DNA of 23,576 bases from Veillonellaceae bacterium (lineage in GTDB: Bacteria; Bacillota; Negativicutes; Veillonellales; Veillonellaceae). Position 1 is the first letter of the stretch, and each line of letters opens with the position of its first letter. Both the position numbers and the translations under genes were made by a program. Below are positions 8,901-16,853 of the stretch, piece by piece. Location: contig CAAFUR010000026.1 in NCBI GenBank assembly GCA_900766245.1, positions 1-23,576 on the forward strand, read 5' to 3'. The notes beneath the pieces were generated by a model. That model did no database searches, was not told the origin of the DNA, and worked only from the letters and a program-made list of their open reading frames with translations.

Positions 8901-11349
8901 TGCAGATGCAGATAAAGGTAAAGTGGCAACTGTAGATACAGTGGCAAAAGCTATTAATGATTCCTATTGGATTGCTTCTGCGGAAAAAGATGGTAAAACA
9001 ATTGGTGCAGATGATAACGTTAAACCTAGTACAAAAGTAACGTTTGATGCTGGTAAAAATATTGAAATTGATCACAGCACTCCAAATAAATTTACTTTCA
9101 AAACAGTAGATAACCCAGAGTTTAAAACTCTTGATTTAAATGATGGGGCTGGCAATAAAGTTAACTTAGCTCCAACAGCAGATGGCTTAAAAGTAGGTAA
9201 AGGCGACAATAACGATCCAGTTAATATCACGAATGTAGCAGGCAATTTACCAGGTGCGAAACCAGGTACAACGGCTCCAACTACAGATTCTGAAGGCCCA
9301 ACAGCAGAAGAATTGCCGAAAATTGCTAACAATGCAGCTACTGTAGGTGACGTATTAAATGCAGGCTGGAATTTGAAAAACAATGGTGAAGCACGTGACT
9401 TTGTGAAACCATATGACACTGTTAACTTTGTAGATGGTGCCAATACAACAGCAGTAGTAACAACGTCTAAAGATGGTAAATCTAGCGATGTAACATACAA
9501 TGTAACAGGCCTTCCTATTACATACACAGATAAAGATGGAAAACCAGTATCTAAAGTTGGTGATAACTTCTATCCAGTAAATGAAAAAGGTCAACCTATT
9601 ACTTCAGATGGTAAACCAGCAGTGGGAACAAATGATAAAGGTGAACCTATTACCGAAGATGGTACAGTAATTAAACCAATTGATCCAAAAGCAAATCCAT
9701 TAAAAACATCCTTGGTAAATCCAGCTCCTGAAAAAGGTAAAACACCTACAAATAGCCCAACACAATTAGGTAATGTGGCTAATGGTGCAGAGACTTTTAA
9801 ACCGGCTGATGATGTAAAATTAGCAAATGATGGTAAATGGTACCCAGCAGATCAAGTAAAACCTAATGGACAACCAAAAAAGGATGCCAAACCTGCAGCA
9901 AGTCCATTGGTTACAAAAAATGAAGCTGGTGATATTCTTGAAAAAGGTAATGATGGTAACTGGTATAAGGCTGATGATTTAGTAAATGGTGATCCAAAAC
10001 CTGATGTGGATGAACAAAAACCAGTGGCAAAACCAGAGAATGCTGATAAAGCAGGTCTTGTGAATTTTGCAAACTCTAATCCTAATAATGTAGCCACTGT
10101 TGGGGATTTACAAAACATGGGCTTCATAGTAGCTGCTAAAGATAATGGCTATACAGAACAAGTTCGTAATGCTAACAAGGTAGAATTTACAGGTTCTAAA
10201 GGCGTATCTGTAACTGGTAAAACTTTGGAAAATGGTACTCGTGAAATTAATGTATCCTTACAAGAAGGTCGTGTAACAAATAATGTGATCATTACTGATG
10301 CAGATGGTAAAGAAGTTAAGGCTGTACGGGGTGAAGACGGTAAAATCTATAAAAAAGACCCTAAAACAGGCAAAGCTATGAAAGAAGAGTTCCCATTAAA
10401 ACCTACAGACACTGTAAGAAATGATGGTGATGCGTATGTAACAGGTAACTCTGTAGCTACAGCTATCCAAAAATCTGGTTGGGACATCGGTATCGGTTCT
10501 ACAGATAAAGCGTTCAGCACTGAGGAAAAAACGTATGAACGAGTGAATCCTAAGGATAACGTAAAATTTGCGAACGGTGATAATACCACTGTATCTATGG
10601 TAGTAGATGCTAAAGCAGATAGAGATGGTGCTACAGTAACTACTACATATGTAAAAGTAGATGTGAATCGTGACTTGAAACTAGATAGTGTAACAACTAC
10701 TGGTAAAGATGGTTCTTCCACTAAAATGGATGGAAATGGTATTACAATCACTCCAGCTGATAAAACTAAACAACCTGTTTCCTTGACAAATAATGGATTG
10801 GATAACGGCAATAACAGAATTACTAATGTAGCGCCAGGTGTTGGTGATACAGATGCAGTGAATGTATCTCAATTAAAAGGAGTAGCTAATGCAGTAGCTG
10901 AAGTAGGTAACCGTGTGAACCGTTCTGGTGCTCAAGCAGCAGCATTGGCAGGTTTACAAACAATCCAATACGATCCATTGGAACCAACTCAAATTTCTGC
11001 AGGTATAGGTCATTATAAAGGCTCTAGTGCTTTGGCATTAGGTGTGAACCATTATAAAAATGAATCTACTTTATTCCATGTAGGTGCATCTTTCAATGGT
11101 CGCAGCAGCGAAACGATGGCAAATGCTAGCGTAACATGGAAATTTGGTTCTCGTGCAGACGAAACAGCAGTGAAAGATACATTCCGTCAAGGACCAATCA
11201 GTGCCTCTTACACATTGCAAGATAAAGTATCTGCATTGGAAGTACAAAATAGTGCCCAAAAAGATGAAATTGCAGAATTGCGAGCATTAGCAGCAACGCA
11301 ACAAGCACAAATTGCTGAATTGTTTAAACGTTTAAACGAAAAAGTATAG
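5980..11349 (+). CDS. Trimeric autotransporter adhesin (YadA/Hag-like), complete
   Basis: A 1789-residue type Vc adhesin. Residues 1-59 form an extended signal peptide region (NQIYKVVWSKTKGCYVVVSE), a hydrophobic core and likely cleavage at VEA-G. Residues about 60-275 hold YadA-head repeats (SIAIG, NVVIG, SVALG, AVALG) of a left-handed beta-roll. A neck-like segment (KNVAAGEVSETSTDGINGSQ) follows near 320-340. The stalk carries several AATVGDVLNAGWNLQNNG or AATVGDLRNMGW modules, including a near-identical duplication 1209 bp apart. The anchor lies at about 1641-1725 (DPLEPTQISAG to TWKFGSR), followed by about 65 residues of coiled coil. The protein should sit as a trimer in the outer membrane and mediate adhesion or coaggregation; the partner is unknown. 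The start is fixed by the signal-peptide motif and an upstream AAAGGATAGG. Its anchor and stalk are close relatives of the upstream adhesin. Confidence 0.95.
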   Translation: MGLNQIYKVVWSKTKGCYVVVSELAKRVGRNKTKAVVVAAAAMAMVVGPMAVGVDTVEAGVAIGSTTDNAIDKGTALTNSSSIAIGRDANASRQGNNVVIGDETDANGAGNVVIGRHAFAGFDGRGNEKKSSQSVAIGAGNARHEGAKAFGDQSVALGANTLAYGNSSIAIGNDDVDRAVAATTTYTDSDGNKVTGTVGAAYTNLTGKNLLTDGGRWKDTKSGEAAIAIGVKAQAGDISVALGTGAQAEKVNAVALGSGATATFDNSVALGGGSTTDKEGTKQTSVTVNGHTYNWSGGSTTGKGDVVSIGKVGYERQLKNVAAGEVSETSTDGINGSQLYGILNNMTIDPTFLYAGDDADKGEVTGADADAKKADADKKKIVSRSMKDSRLNLLGGADKTKLSNDNIGVNYENGNTLTFKLAKDLKGLDSTDVGGIVTNADGINMNSKPITNVAGNLPGAKKDTEAPTTTGVGPTGEDAKKIANNAATVGDVLNAGWNLQNNGDAKDLVKPYDTVNFINGEGTTAVVETTDNKVSTVKFDVKLGAGLKKDKDGNISVDAGDITNENGAPKVDDANKGKVATVDTVAKAINNSYWTASVEKDGEVIGTDDKINPSGKVTFDAGKNIEIDHSTPNKFTFKTVDNPEFTGVDLKDKDGNKVNLAPTTDGLKLGKGDNNEPANITNVTSGLKPYAETAPDSPDAKKGLVDLSKPKDGSAPTVSDNTAATVGDLRNMGWVVSADKTTGDLGKPYSEAVKNANEVKFVGTGSATVSGKTDENGVRTITVDVNDQAVANNAAAPVVYTDENGDRVYPTGKKDDKGNPIFSKNPDGSGDPVTGPIKTSINGPKGTKSPTTLDNVAGNLPGAKEGTDAPTTSSEGPATADVPNIKNNAATVGDVLNAGWNLQNNGAAKDLVTPYDTVNFINGEGTTAVVETKDNKVSTVKFDVKLGNGLKKDKDGNITVDAGDITNENGAPKVADADKGKVATVDTVAKAINDSYWIASAEKDGKTIGADDNVKPSTKVTFDAGKNIEIDHSTPNKFTFKTVDNPEFKTLDLNDGAGNKVNLAPTADGLKVGKGDNNDPVNITNVAGNLPGAKPGTTAPTTDSEGPTAEELPKIANNAATVGDVLNAGWNLKNNGEARDFVKPYDTVNFVDGANTTAVVTTSKDGKSSDVTYNVTGLPITYTDKDGKPVSKVGDNFYPVNEKGQPITSDGKPAVGTNDKGEPITEDGTVIKPIDPKANPLKTSLVNPAPEKGKTPTNSPTQLGNVANGAETFKPADDVKLANDGKWYPADQVKPNGQPKKDAKPAASPLVTKNEAGDILEKGNDGNWYKADDLVNGDPKPDVDEQKPVAKPENADKAGLVNFANSNPNNVATVGDLQNMGFIVAAKDNGYTEQVRNANKVEFTGSKGVSVTGKTLENGTREINVSLQEGRVTNNVIITDADGKEVKAVRGEDGKIYKKDPKTGKAMKEEFPLKPTDTVRNDGDAYVTGNSVATAIQKSGWDIGIGSTDKAFSTEEKTYERVNPKDNVKFANGDNTTVSMVVDAKADRDGATVTTTYVKVDVNRDLKLDSVTTTGKDGSSTKMDGNGITITPADKTKQPVSLTNNGLDNGNNRITNVAPGVGDTDAVNVSQLKGVANAVAEVGNRVNRSGAQAAALAGLQTIQYDPLEPTQISAGIGHYKGSSALALGVNHYKNESTLFHVGASFNGRSSETMANASVTWKFGSRADETAVKDTFRQGPISASYTLQDKVSALEVQNSAQKDEIAELRALAATQQAQIAELFKRLNEKV
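7320..9129 (+). repeat. Internal duplication in adhesin 2, period 1209 bp
   Basis: The block 7320-7920 (protein motifs AGNLPGAK, NNAATVGDVLNAGWNL, GDITNENGAPKV, GKNIEIDHSTPNKF) recurs at 8529-9129 at a constant offset of 1209 bp with high DNA identity. A third, partial copy of its first part begins near 9230. Such duplications can change stalk length by recombination. Confidence 0.85.
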
Positions 11350-11367
11350 AAACTTGCTTGTGCTGTA

Positions 11368-11445
11368 CAGCCTTATGGCGTTTTTAACTAAATAGGATAA
11401 AGGGAAGCCCATGGCATACTCCTTCTCAAACGGTATTTCATAATG
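11368..11445 (+). repeat. Palindromic repeat element A (left half only)
   Basis: This starts 19 bp after the adhesin 2 stop codon. It runs from the outer arm AGCCTTATGGCGTT (11369-11382) through an AT-rich linker and the inner arm to the family loop GGTATTTCATAAT. It then stops: no right half follows. The same order of blocks is found in element B at 11467-11543. The short GCC/GGC hairpin followed by TTTTT at 11381-11385 could act as a weak terminator for adhesin 2. Confidence 0.7.
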
Positions 11446-11466
11446 AATCGTCACTTATTAGCTTAT

Positions 11467-11616
11467 GCAGCCTGTGGCGGGGTTAACTGAATATGATAAA
11501 GGGATGACCGCAATACACCTCCTCAGAAACGGTATTTCATAATGTTTCTTCGAAGGTATATTGCGGTCATTTTGTGTTTGTTTGATTTAGCCACAAAGCC
11601 CCGCCACAAAGGCTGC
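11467..11616 (+). repeat. Palindromic repeat element B (complete nested palindrome)
   Basis: Three nested stems share one centre. The outer stem is GCAGCCTGTGGCGGGG (11467-11482) with 11599-11616, 16 pairs with a 2-nt bulge. The middle stem is ATGACCGCAATA (11504-11515) with TATTGCGGTCAT (11559-11570), a perfect 12 pairs. The inner stem has ACCT/AGGT and GAAAC/GTTTC. The loop is GGTATTTCATAAT (11531-11543). Similarity to the other copies continues to about 11640 on the right. No transposase gene is near. Confidence 0.85.
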
Positions 11617-11689
11617 TACGCATAACGGCGTTCCTCTGGGGGATGGTACTTGTCTTTTTTTGAAAGGGTAAGTATTGACTTCACTTTTT

Positions 11690-11718
11690 TTACGAGAAGG
11701 CCCCAAATATGGTATGAT
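11690..11718 (+). promoter_or_regulatory. Candidate promoter of the sdaAB run
   Basis: A -10-like TATGAT (11713-11718) is preceded at 17 bp by the poor -35 match TTACGA (11690-11695). A better -35 (TTGACT, 11675-11680) has no -10 at the right distance. The region 11641-11774 otherwise shows nothing recognisable except the ribosome binding site AGGAGGG at 11761-11767. Confidence 0.3.
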
Positions 11719-11774
11719 ATAAGATACAGACAATACATAAGATATTCCTACATAGATAATAGGAGGGACCTACG

Positions 11775-12440
11775 TTGAGTAGTATTTTTGATATCATTGG
11801 ACCGGTTATGATTGGTCCATCTAGTTCACATACAGCGGGAGCGGCGCGCTTGGGAAAGATGGCGCTGTCCATGTTCCATGAACGCCCAGACAGTGTGACT
11901 ATGACATTATATGGTTCCTTTGCAAAAACCTATCGGGGTCATGGTACGAATCGTGCGTTGGTGGCGGGCTTACTCGGCATGGATGCAGATGATGCACGCA
12001 TTCGTGACTCTTTAGAAATTGCGGAGCAAGAGAACTTTCAGTATACCTTTATCGAGTCCGAAGTGGATGCAGGTCATCCGAATACGGTGCGGTTCAATAT
12101 GTACGGCAAAGACGGCAAGCATATGTCCGTTACAGGCTCCTCTCTAGGCGGTGGTAGAGTAGCAGTAACTAATATTGACGGCATTGATGTGGAGATTACT
12201 GGAGAAGAACATCAAATTATTGTGTTCCATACGGATCAACCTGGTGTCATTGCAGGGGTTACGCACATTTTAGGCTTGGAAGGTATCAATATTTCCAGTA
12301 TGCGCGTGTTCCGCAAACGAAAAGGATCAGAAGCGGTAATGCTCATTTCCACAGACTCTGATGTAGATGCAGTGGCATTGCAACAGATTAAGGAAGTAGC
12401 GGGCATTTCTTCAGTGATGTATTTTGAGCCATTGGAATAG
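11775..12440 (+). CDS. sdaAB: L-serine ammonia-lyase, iron-sulfur-dependent, beta subunit
   Basis: The beta chain of the oxygen-sensitive two-subunit serine dehydratase, which with the next gene converts L-serine to pyruvate and ammonia in the cytoplasm. The N-terminus carries the family signature SIFDIIGPVMIGPSSSHTAG (the GPSSSHTAG loop is at 14-22). Residues about 147-219 form an ACT domain (HTDQPGVIAGVTHILG), likely a serine-sensing or assembly domain. The length of 221 is normal. The start is TTG, chosen because AGGAGGG lies 7 bp upstream and the homologous N-terminus begins right there. The stop is 8 bp before sdaAA. In a lactate-fermenting or amino-acid-fermenting anaerobe it would feed pyruvate. 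Confidence 0.95.
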   Translation: MSSIFDIIGPVMIGPSSSHTAGAARLGKMALSMFHERPDSVTMTLYGSFAKTYRGHGTNRALVAGLLGMDADDARIRDSLEIAEQENFQYTFIESEVDAGHPNTVRFNMYGKDGKHMSVTGSSLGGGRVAVTNIDGIDVEITGEEHQIIVFHTDQPGVIAGVTHILGLEGINISSMRVFRKRKGSEAVMLISTDSDVDAVALQQIKEVAGISSVMYFEPLE

Positions 12441-12448
12441 AGGAAACT

Positions 12449-13324
12449 ATGAGTTATTTATACGATACAATTGAAGATATTGTGCGCCTTGCAGACCGTG
12501 AAAGTATTTCCTTTTCCGAAGTTGTCTTGCGGGCGGAAATAGAGAGCACAGGTTCTACGAAAGAGGACGTGCTAGATGAAATACGTCGTCGTATTCAGAT
12601 TTTTAAAGAATCTGTCCGTGACGGTATTGAAGATACAAGAAAAAGTAAGAGCGGCATGTCTGGTGGGCAAGCCAAACAGTTGGAGGAACGGAAACCAATC
12701 TTTTTGAGCGACCTTACATACCGGGCATTACGGTATGCTATTTCCGTCAATGAAGCCAATGCGAAGATGTTCCGTATCGTCGCTTGTCCTACGGCGGGGG
12801 CTTGTGGAATTTTACCAGGAGTTATGCAAGCAGTAGGAGAAGTGTACAACTGTGATGACCAAGCGTATATCAATGGCTTCTTAGCGGCGGCTGGGGTTGG
12901 TAATGTGGTGACGAATCAAGCCTGTGTAGCGGGTGCTGTAGGTGGTTGCCAAGCCGAAGTAGGTACGGCGGCAGCCATGGCGGCAGCTTGTGCAGTAGCG
13001 ATGATGGGGGGCACTACAGAGGAAGTAGTGACGGCTATGACTTTGTGTATGAAAAATGTATTGGGTTTGGTCTGTGACCCAGTGGCAGGATTAGTAGAAG
13101 TGCCTTGCGTGAAGCGGAATGGTATCTATGCGGTCCACGCCTTAGCAGCTGCAGAAATGGCTATGGCAGGATTACGTAGCCGAATTCCTGCAGATGAAGT
13201 GATTGGCGCTATGGATTCCATTGGACGAGCCTTACCAGAAGCACTTCGTGAAACGAGCGAAGGGGGCCTTGCAAGAACGAAAACAGGTATGGAGATTACG
13301 AATCGCTTGGCGCATCAGAAATAG
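12449..13324 (+). CDS. sdaAA: L-serine ammonia-lyase, iron-sulfur-dependent, alpha subunit
   Basis: The catalytic chain of the [4Fe-4S] serine dehydratase, 291 residues and full length for the family. It shows the SGG motif at about 71-73, the cysteine motif CPTAGACG (113-120), NQACVAGAVGGCQAE (Cys159 and Cys167) and LVCDPVAG (Cys209); cluster ligands are expected among these cysteines, although I cannot assign all three by eye. It has no PLP lysine motif, which fits the iron-sulfur class. It follows sdaAB by 8 bp with GAGGAA ahead of the ATG and must be co-expressed with it. It precedes cca by 12 bp. Confidence 0.95.
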   Translation: MSYLYDTIEDIVRLADRESISFSEVVLRAEIESTGSTKEDVLDEIRRRIQIFKESVRDGIEDTRKSKSGMSGGQAKQLEERKPIFLSDLTYRALRYAISVNEANAKMFRIVACPTAGACGILPGVMQAVGEVYNCDDQAYINGFLAAAGVGNVVTNQACVAGAVGGCQAEVGTAAAMAAACAVAMMGGTTEEVVTAMTLCMKNVLGLVCDPVAGLVEVPCVKRNGIYAVHALAAAEMAMAGLRSRIPADEVIGAMDSIGRALPEALRETSEGGLARTKTGMEITNRLAHQK

Positions 13325-13336
13325 AGAGGGATTAGT

Positions 13337-14782
13337 ATGGGGAGTTTAGCATACAGAGAAACAATTGCGTATCAAGGGGCTCTACGTATTTTGCAAACTT
13401 TACAAGAAGCACAACAGGAAGCGTATATTGTAGGTGGTGCGGTGCGGGATATACAGATGGGACGCATGCCCCATGATTACGACATTGTTACCTCCGCTAT
13501 GCCAGAGGTGGTTATCGATGTATTGCGAACGGCTGGTTTTACAACGACCAATGTAGTAGGAGCCTCTTTTGGCGTGGTGGTCGTATCCTATGAAACGCAT
13601 TCCTATGAGGTAGCGACCTATCGCAGTGAACAATATGGTGATGATAGCCATCGACCTATAGCTGTACAATATCCATCTACTTTTTTAGATGATGTGCGGC
13701 GACGAGATTTTACGATAAATGGTCTTGCTCTCACTGAAAGTGGGCAAATCCGAGATGAAGTCGGTGGGTTACAAGATATAGAATGTCGCCGTTTGTGTAC
13801 GATTGGTTCTAGCAAAGAGCGCTTTCAAGAGGATGCATTGCGCATGTTCCGATTATGCCGATTTGCAGGGCAATTAGGGTTTTCTATTGACCCTAGTACG
13901 TGGGCAGGTATAGAGCCTAATTTGTATCGTGTGGAAGGTTTATCCCTAGAACGAGTGCGTATAGAAATTGAAAAAATGTTACTCAGTGACCATGTGGATC
14001 TGGCGTTAGATGCGTTGGTGCGCAGTCGTTTGAGTGACCAATATTGCCAACAAACGATAGAAGGACAGTCTCGAAGGATTCCTATATTACCGGAGTTAAC
14101 TCATCTAGTAGATTTACCACAAGCTCCAGAATATCATGTACATGATGGGTGGCATCATACGTTAGCAGTAGTAAAAAGCGTACCACAGAACCTCGTATTA
14201 CGTTGGGCTGCCTTGCTCCACGATGTGGGAAAAGGTGTGGAAGGTGTTCGAGGATTTCACAATGGGCGTATTACGGATCGTAATCATGATAAGGTGGGTG
14301 CCACTATGGCTCGAAATATCTTGACCCGTTTAGGCTATGCTAAAGAGTTTGTAAACCTTGTGGTATGGCTTGTGGAACGACATATGCGCTTTCATTTTTA
14401 TGTGGCTAATACCTCTGCGGATTTGCGGAAATGGATACAAAAAGAAGCAAGAGATAGCGTATTTCGAGAAACCAAAGATTTAGTCATCGCCATGGAATAT
14501 TTGAAAGAATTGGGAGTGGCAGATGTGATCGGCGGTGGCACGAAGGATCCAGAACCATCAGATACGTATGGCAGTCGTATGGTGTCATTGGCGCAGACTA
14601 TGCCGGTACATACGAAAGATTTACACTATGATAAAGGACTGCCAGCCTTGGTAGGACCCTATGTAAAAGAAGTGATGCAAACGTTATTGCAACGTGTACA
14701 AAATGGAGATATTTTGAACACCCCAGAGGCGCTACAGGAAGCAGGACTTGCTAAGTATCGTCGACTGAAAGAAAAGGAGTAG
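13337..14782 (+). CDS. cca: CCA tRNA nucleotidyltransferase with HD domain
   Basis: A class II nucleotidyltransferase that adds or repairs the 3' CCA of tRNA without a template. The head holds AYIVGGAVRDIQMGRMPHDYDIVT (residues 29-52) with the metal-binding Asp47 and Asp49, then RRRDFTINGLAL (121-132), which belongs to the nucleotide-binding region, and ERFQEDALRMFRLCRFAGQLGF (161-182). An HD domain follows (LLHDVGKG, His295-Asp296), implying a metal-dependent phosphohydrolase activity as in E. coli-type enzymes. At 481 residues it is longer than the usual 400-450. GAGAGGG precedes the ATG. The five tRNA genes in this window already encode CCA, so its role is probably end repair, although poly(A) polymerase activity cannot be excluded from sequence. 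The next gene starts 5 bp later. Confidence 0.92.
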   Translation: MGSLAYRETIAYQGALRILQTLQEAQQEAYIVGGAVRDIQMGRMPHDYDIVTSAMPEVVIDVLRTAGFTTTNVVGASFGVVVVSYETHSYEVATYRSEQYGDDSHRPIAVQYPSTFLDDVRRRDFTINGLALTESGQIRDEVGGLQDIECRRLCTIGSSKERFQEDALRMFRLCRFAGQLGFSIDPSTWAGIEPNLYRVEGLSLERVRIEIEKMLLSDHVDLALDALVRSRLSDQYCQQTIEGQSRRIPILPELTHLVDLPQAPEYHVHDGWHHTLAVVKSVPQNLVLRWAALLHDVGKGVEGVRGFHNGRITDRNHDKVGATMARNILTRLGYAKEFVNLVVWLVERHMRFHFYVANTSADLRKWIQKEARDSVFRETKDLVIAMEYLKELGVADVIGGGTKDPEPSDTYGSRMVSLAQTMPVHTKDLHYDKGLPALVGPYVKEVMQTLLQRVQNGDILNTPEALQEAGLAKYRRLKEKE

Positions 14783-14787
14783 TAACT

Positions 14788-16776
14788 ATGACAGTGCAAA
14801 AAGCACGAAAACAATTAGATGAATATGCGTTAAGAGGGTTTGCTATTATATTTGTGATTGCATCGCTCATTGTATTGCGTTATGGATATATTCAAATTGT
14901 GGCTAATGATACCTATTCAAAACGCTTTTCTAATCAATTTATTACAGATCGAGTGTTGCAATCTCCACGAGGCACTATTTTTGATCGTAACGGCAATCCC
15001 TTGGCATTGAGCGTCACAGTTAACTCTGTTAGTGCGGATCCCACTATGATGCGTGTGGTGGCTAAGAAAACACCGGAAGAAGTAGCAGATGTGTTAGCTC
15101 CTTATGTGCGCATTTCCAGAGAAGAAATTATCAAAAAATTGAATGAGGATACAGCCTTTGTGTGGATTGACCGACTCTTAGATGTGCCGAATTCTAACGG
15201 TATAGAAGCGGCCATTAAGGAAGCAAAGTATAACTTTATTACCTTGCACAAGGAAAGCCGACGGTATTATCCTAATGATACCTTGTTAGCACCAGTCCTT
15301 GGATTTGTAGGATTTAATGAAGATGGGCAGGCTGATGCAGAAGGTAAGGCAGGGCTTGAGGCAGCCTTAGATGATGTGATTCGCAGTAATGAGGTAAAAG
15401 TCAGCATTTATAACGATACAGCAGGTAGACCTGTCTTTGAGTCCGTACAGTCTCAATTTTTACCAGATCAAGAGAAGTCTGTAAATCTCACCATTGATAC
15501 TACGGTGCAGTTTATTGCAGAGCGTGCACTGGATAAAGCGATGGCAGATACAAAGGCTCGTAGTGCGGCCATGATTATTATGGACCCTAAAACAGGGGAA
15601 ATCTTGGCAATGGCGAACAAAAATCGTGGCATGGCATCGGATGTGAATAAATTAAAGTTCGAGGACTATCGGAATAATGCGGTGGTGAGCATTTATGAAC
15701 CAGGGTCTACTTTCAAACCGATTATTGCCGCCTCCGCTCTGGCAGCTGGAAAGTGGCAACTAGATACAGTGTACAATGATACGGGCACCATTCTAATCGA
15801 TGGGCATACGATAAAAAACTGGGACGGTAAAGGTAGTGGTAAAGTTCGCTTACTGGATATTCTAAAATATTCCATCAATACAGGTATGGTGTACTTGGGT
15901 ACGACTACAGGTGGAGAGATTTTGACGGATTATGTAAAACGCTTTGGTTTTGGTAAAGCGACAGGGATTGAACTGCCGGCTGAGGGGGAGGGTATCCTCT
16001 TTGATCCGAAGACAATGAGTAAATTAGATACTGCCACCATGTCCTTCGGACAAGGGATTGCGGTAACACCATTGCAAATGGTACAAGCCTTCGGCGCCCT
16101 AGCGAATGGCGGTAAAATGATGAAACCTCATATTATCAAATCCATTGTAAATCCGGATGGTTCTATCTTTAAAGAAGCGAAGGATGTGGAGCAAGGTCAA
16201 CCAATTCCTGAAAGTATTGCCAAACAGATTACAGATATTTTAGAGAAAGAAGTCTCCGAAGGTGGCGGACATAAAGCGTATGTAGAAGGCTATCAATTTG
16301 CTGGTAAAACAGGGACGGCACAAAAATTAGATGCTGAACATGGTGGTTATTTGAATGGTCGCTATATTGCCTCCTTTATCGGGTATGGACCTGTAGAAGA
16401 TGCTCACTTTGTGGCATTAGTCGTGATTGATGACCCGCAAGGCACATTCTATGGTAGTCAAATTGCAGCGCCAGTATTCCAAGATGTGATGTCACAATTA
16501 GTGCGGTACTATAAGCTTTCACCAACTCGTAGTAAACACAATGACAAAGACAAGTCAAAAAGTGGAACTAGCGCATTAGTGGTGCATCGGAATAAAGATG
16601 GCTCTGTGATTGTGCCAAACTTTGTGGGACATGCCTATGGGGAGGTCCGCGATTGGGTTCATGAAGCTGGATTAACGTTCAAACCAACCGGTACGGGCTA
16701 TGCCATTTCGCAAGATGAGGGCGTGGGCAGTACCTTGGAACAAGGTGAATCGATTACAGTGCATTTTAGCCGGTAA
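14788..16776 (+). CDS. Class B penicillin-binding protein (FtsI/SpoVD-like) with PASTA domain
   Basis: A monofunctional D,D-transpeptidase that cross-links peptidoglycan outside the cytoplasmic membrane. There is one N-terminal membrane anchor (about residues 16-37). The dimerisation-domain motif is SPRGTIFDRNGNPLA (59-73). The transpeptidase motifs are STFK (catalytic Ser307, Lys310), SIN (362-364) and KTGT (507-510). A single PASTA domain ends the protein (about 609-660, VPNFVGHAYGEVRDWV), a feature of Firmicute SpoVD/PBP2x-type proteins. The 662-residue length fits. It lies 5 bp after cca, outside any division and cell-wall cluster visible here, so whether it is the division enzyme or a second paralogue cannot be decided. 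Confidence 0.92.
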   Translation: MTVQKARKQLDEYALRGFAIIFVIASLIVLRYGYIQIVANDTYSKRFSNQFITDRVLQSPRGTIFDRNGNPLALSVTVNSVSADPTMMRVVAKKTPEEVADVLAPYVRISREEIIKKLNEDTAFVWIDRLLDVPNSNGIEAAIKEAKYNFITLHKESRRYYPNDTLLAPVLGFVGFNEDGQADAEGKAGLEAALDDVIRSNEVKVSIYNDTAGRPVFESVQSQFLPDQEKSVNLTIDTTVQFIAERALDKAMADTKARSAAMIIMDPKTGEILAMANKNRGMASDVNKLKFEDYRNNAVVSIYEPGSTFKPIIAASALAAGKWQLDTVYNDTGTILIDGHTIKNWDGKGSGKVRLLDILKYSINTGMVYLGTTTGGEILTDYVKRFGFGKATGIELPAEGEGILFDPKTMSKLDTATMSFGQGIAVTPLQMVQAFGALANGGKMMKPHIIKSIVNPDGSIFKEAKDVEQGQPIPESIAKQITDILEKEVSEGGGHKAYVEGYQFAGKTGTAQKLDAEHGGYLNGRYIASFIGYGPVEDAHFVALVVIDDPQGTFYGSQIAAPVFQDVMSQLVRYYKLSPTRSKHNDKDKSKSGTSALVVHRNKDGSVIVPNFVGHAYGEVRDWVHEAGLTFKPTGTGYAISQDEGVGSTLEQGESITVHFSR

Positions 16777-16853
16777 TCTTGGTAGGCTGCGTATGTACAC
16801 AGAGATAGATATGACATAGGGATACACTATGAGATTATGAATGTGAGGATATC

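Noticed and set aside
11368..11640. CRISPR-like array
   Set aside because: Copies are few, unequal and nested palindromes without regular unique spacers, and no cas genes are present.
11675..11680. TTGACT as -35 of the sdaAB promoter
   Set aside because: No acceptable -10 box lies 16-19 bp downstream; the TATGAT at 11713 is 32 bp away.
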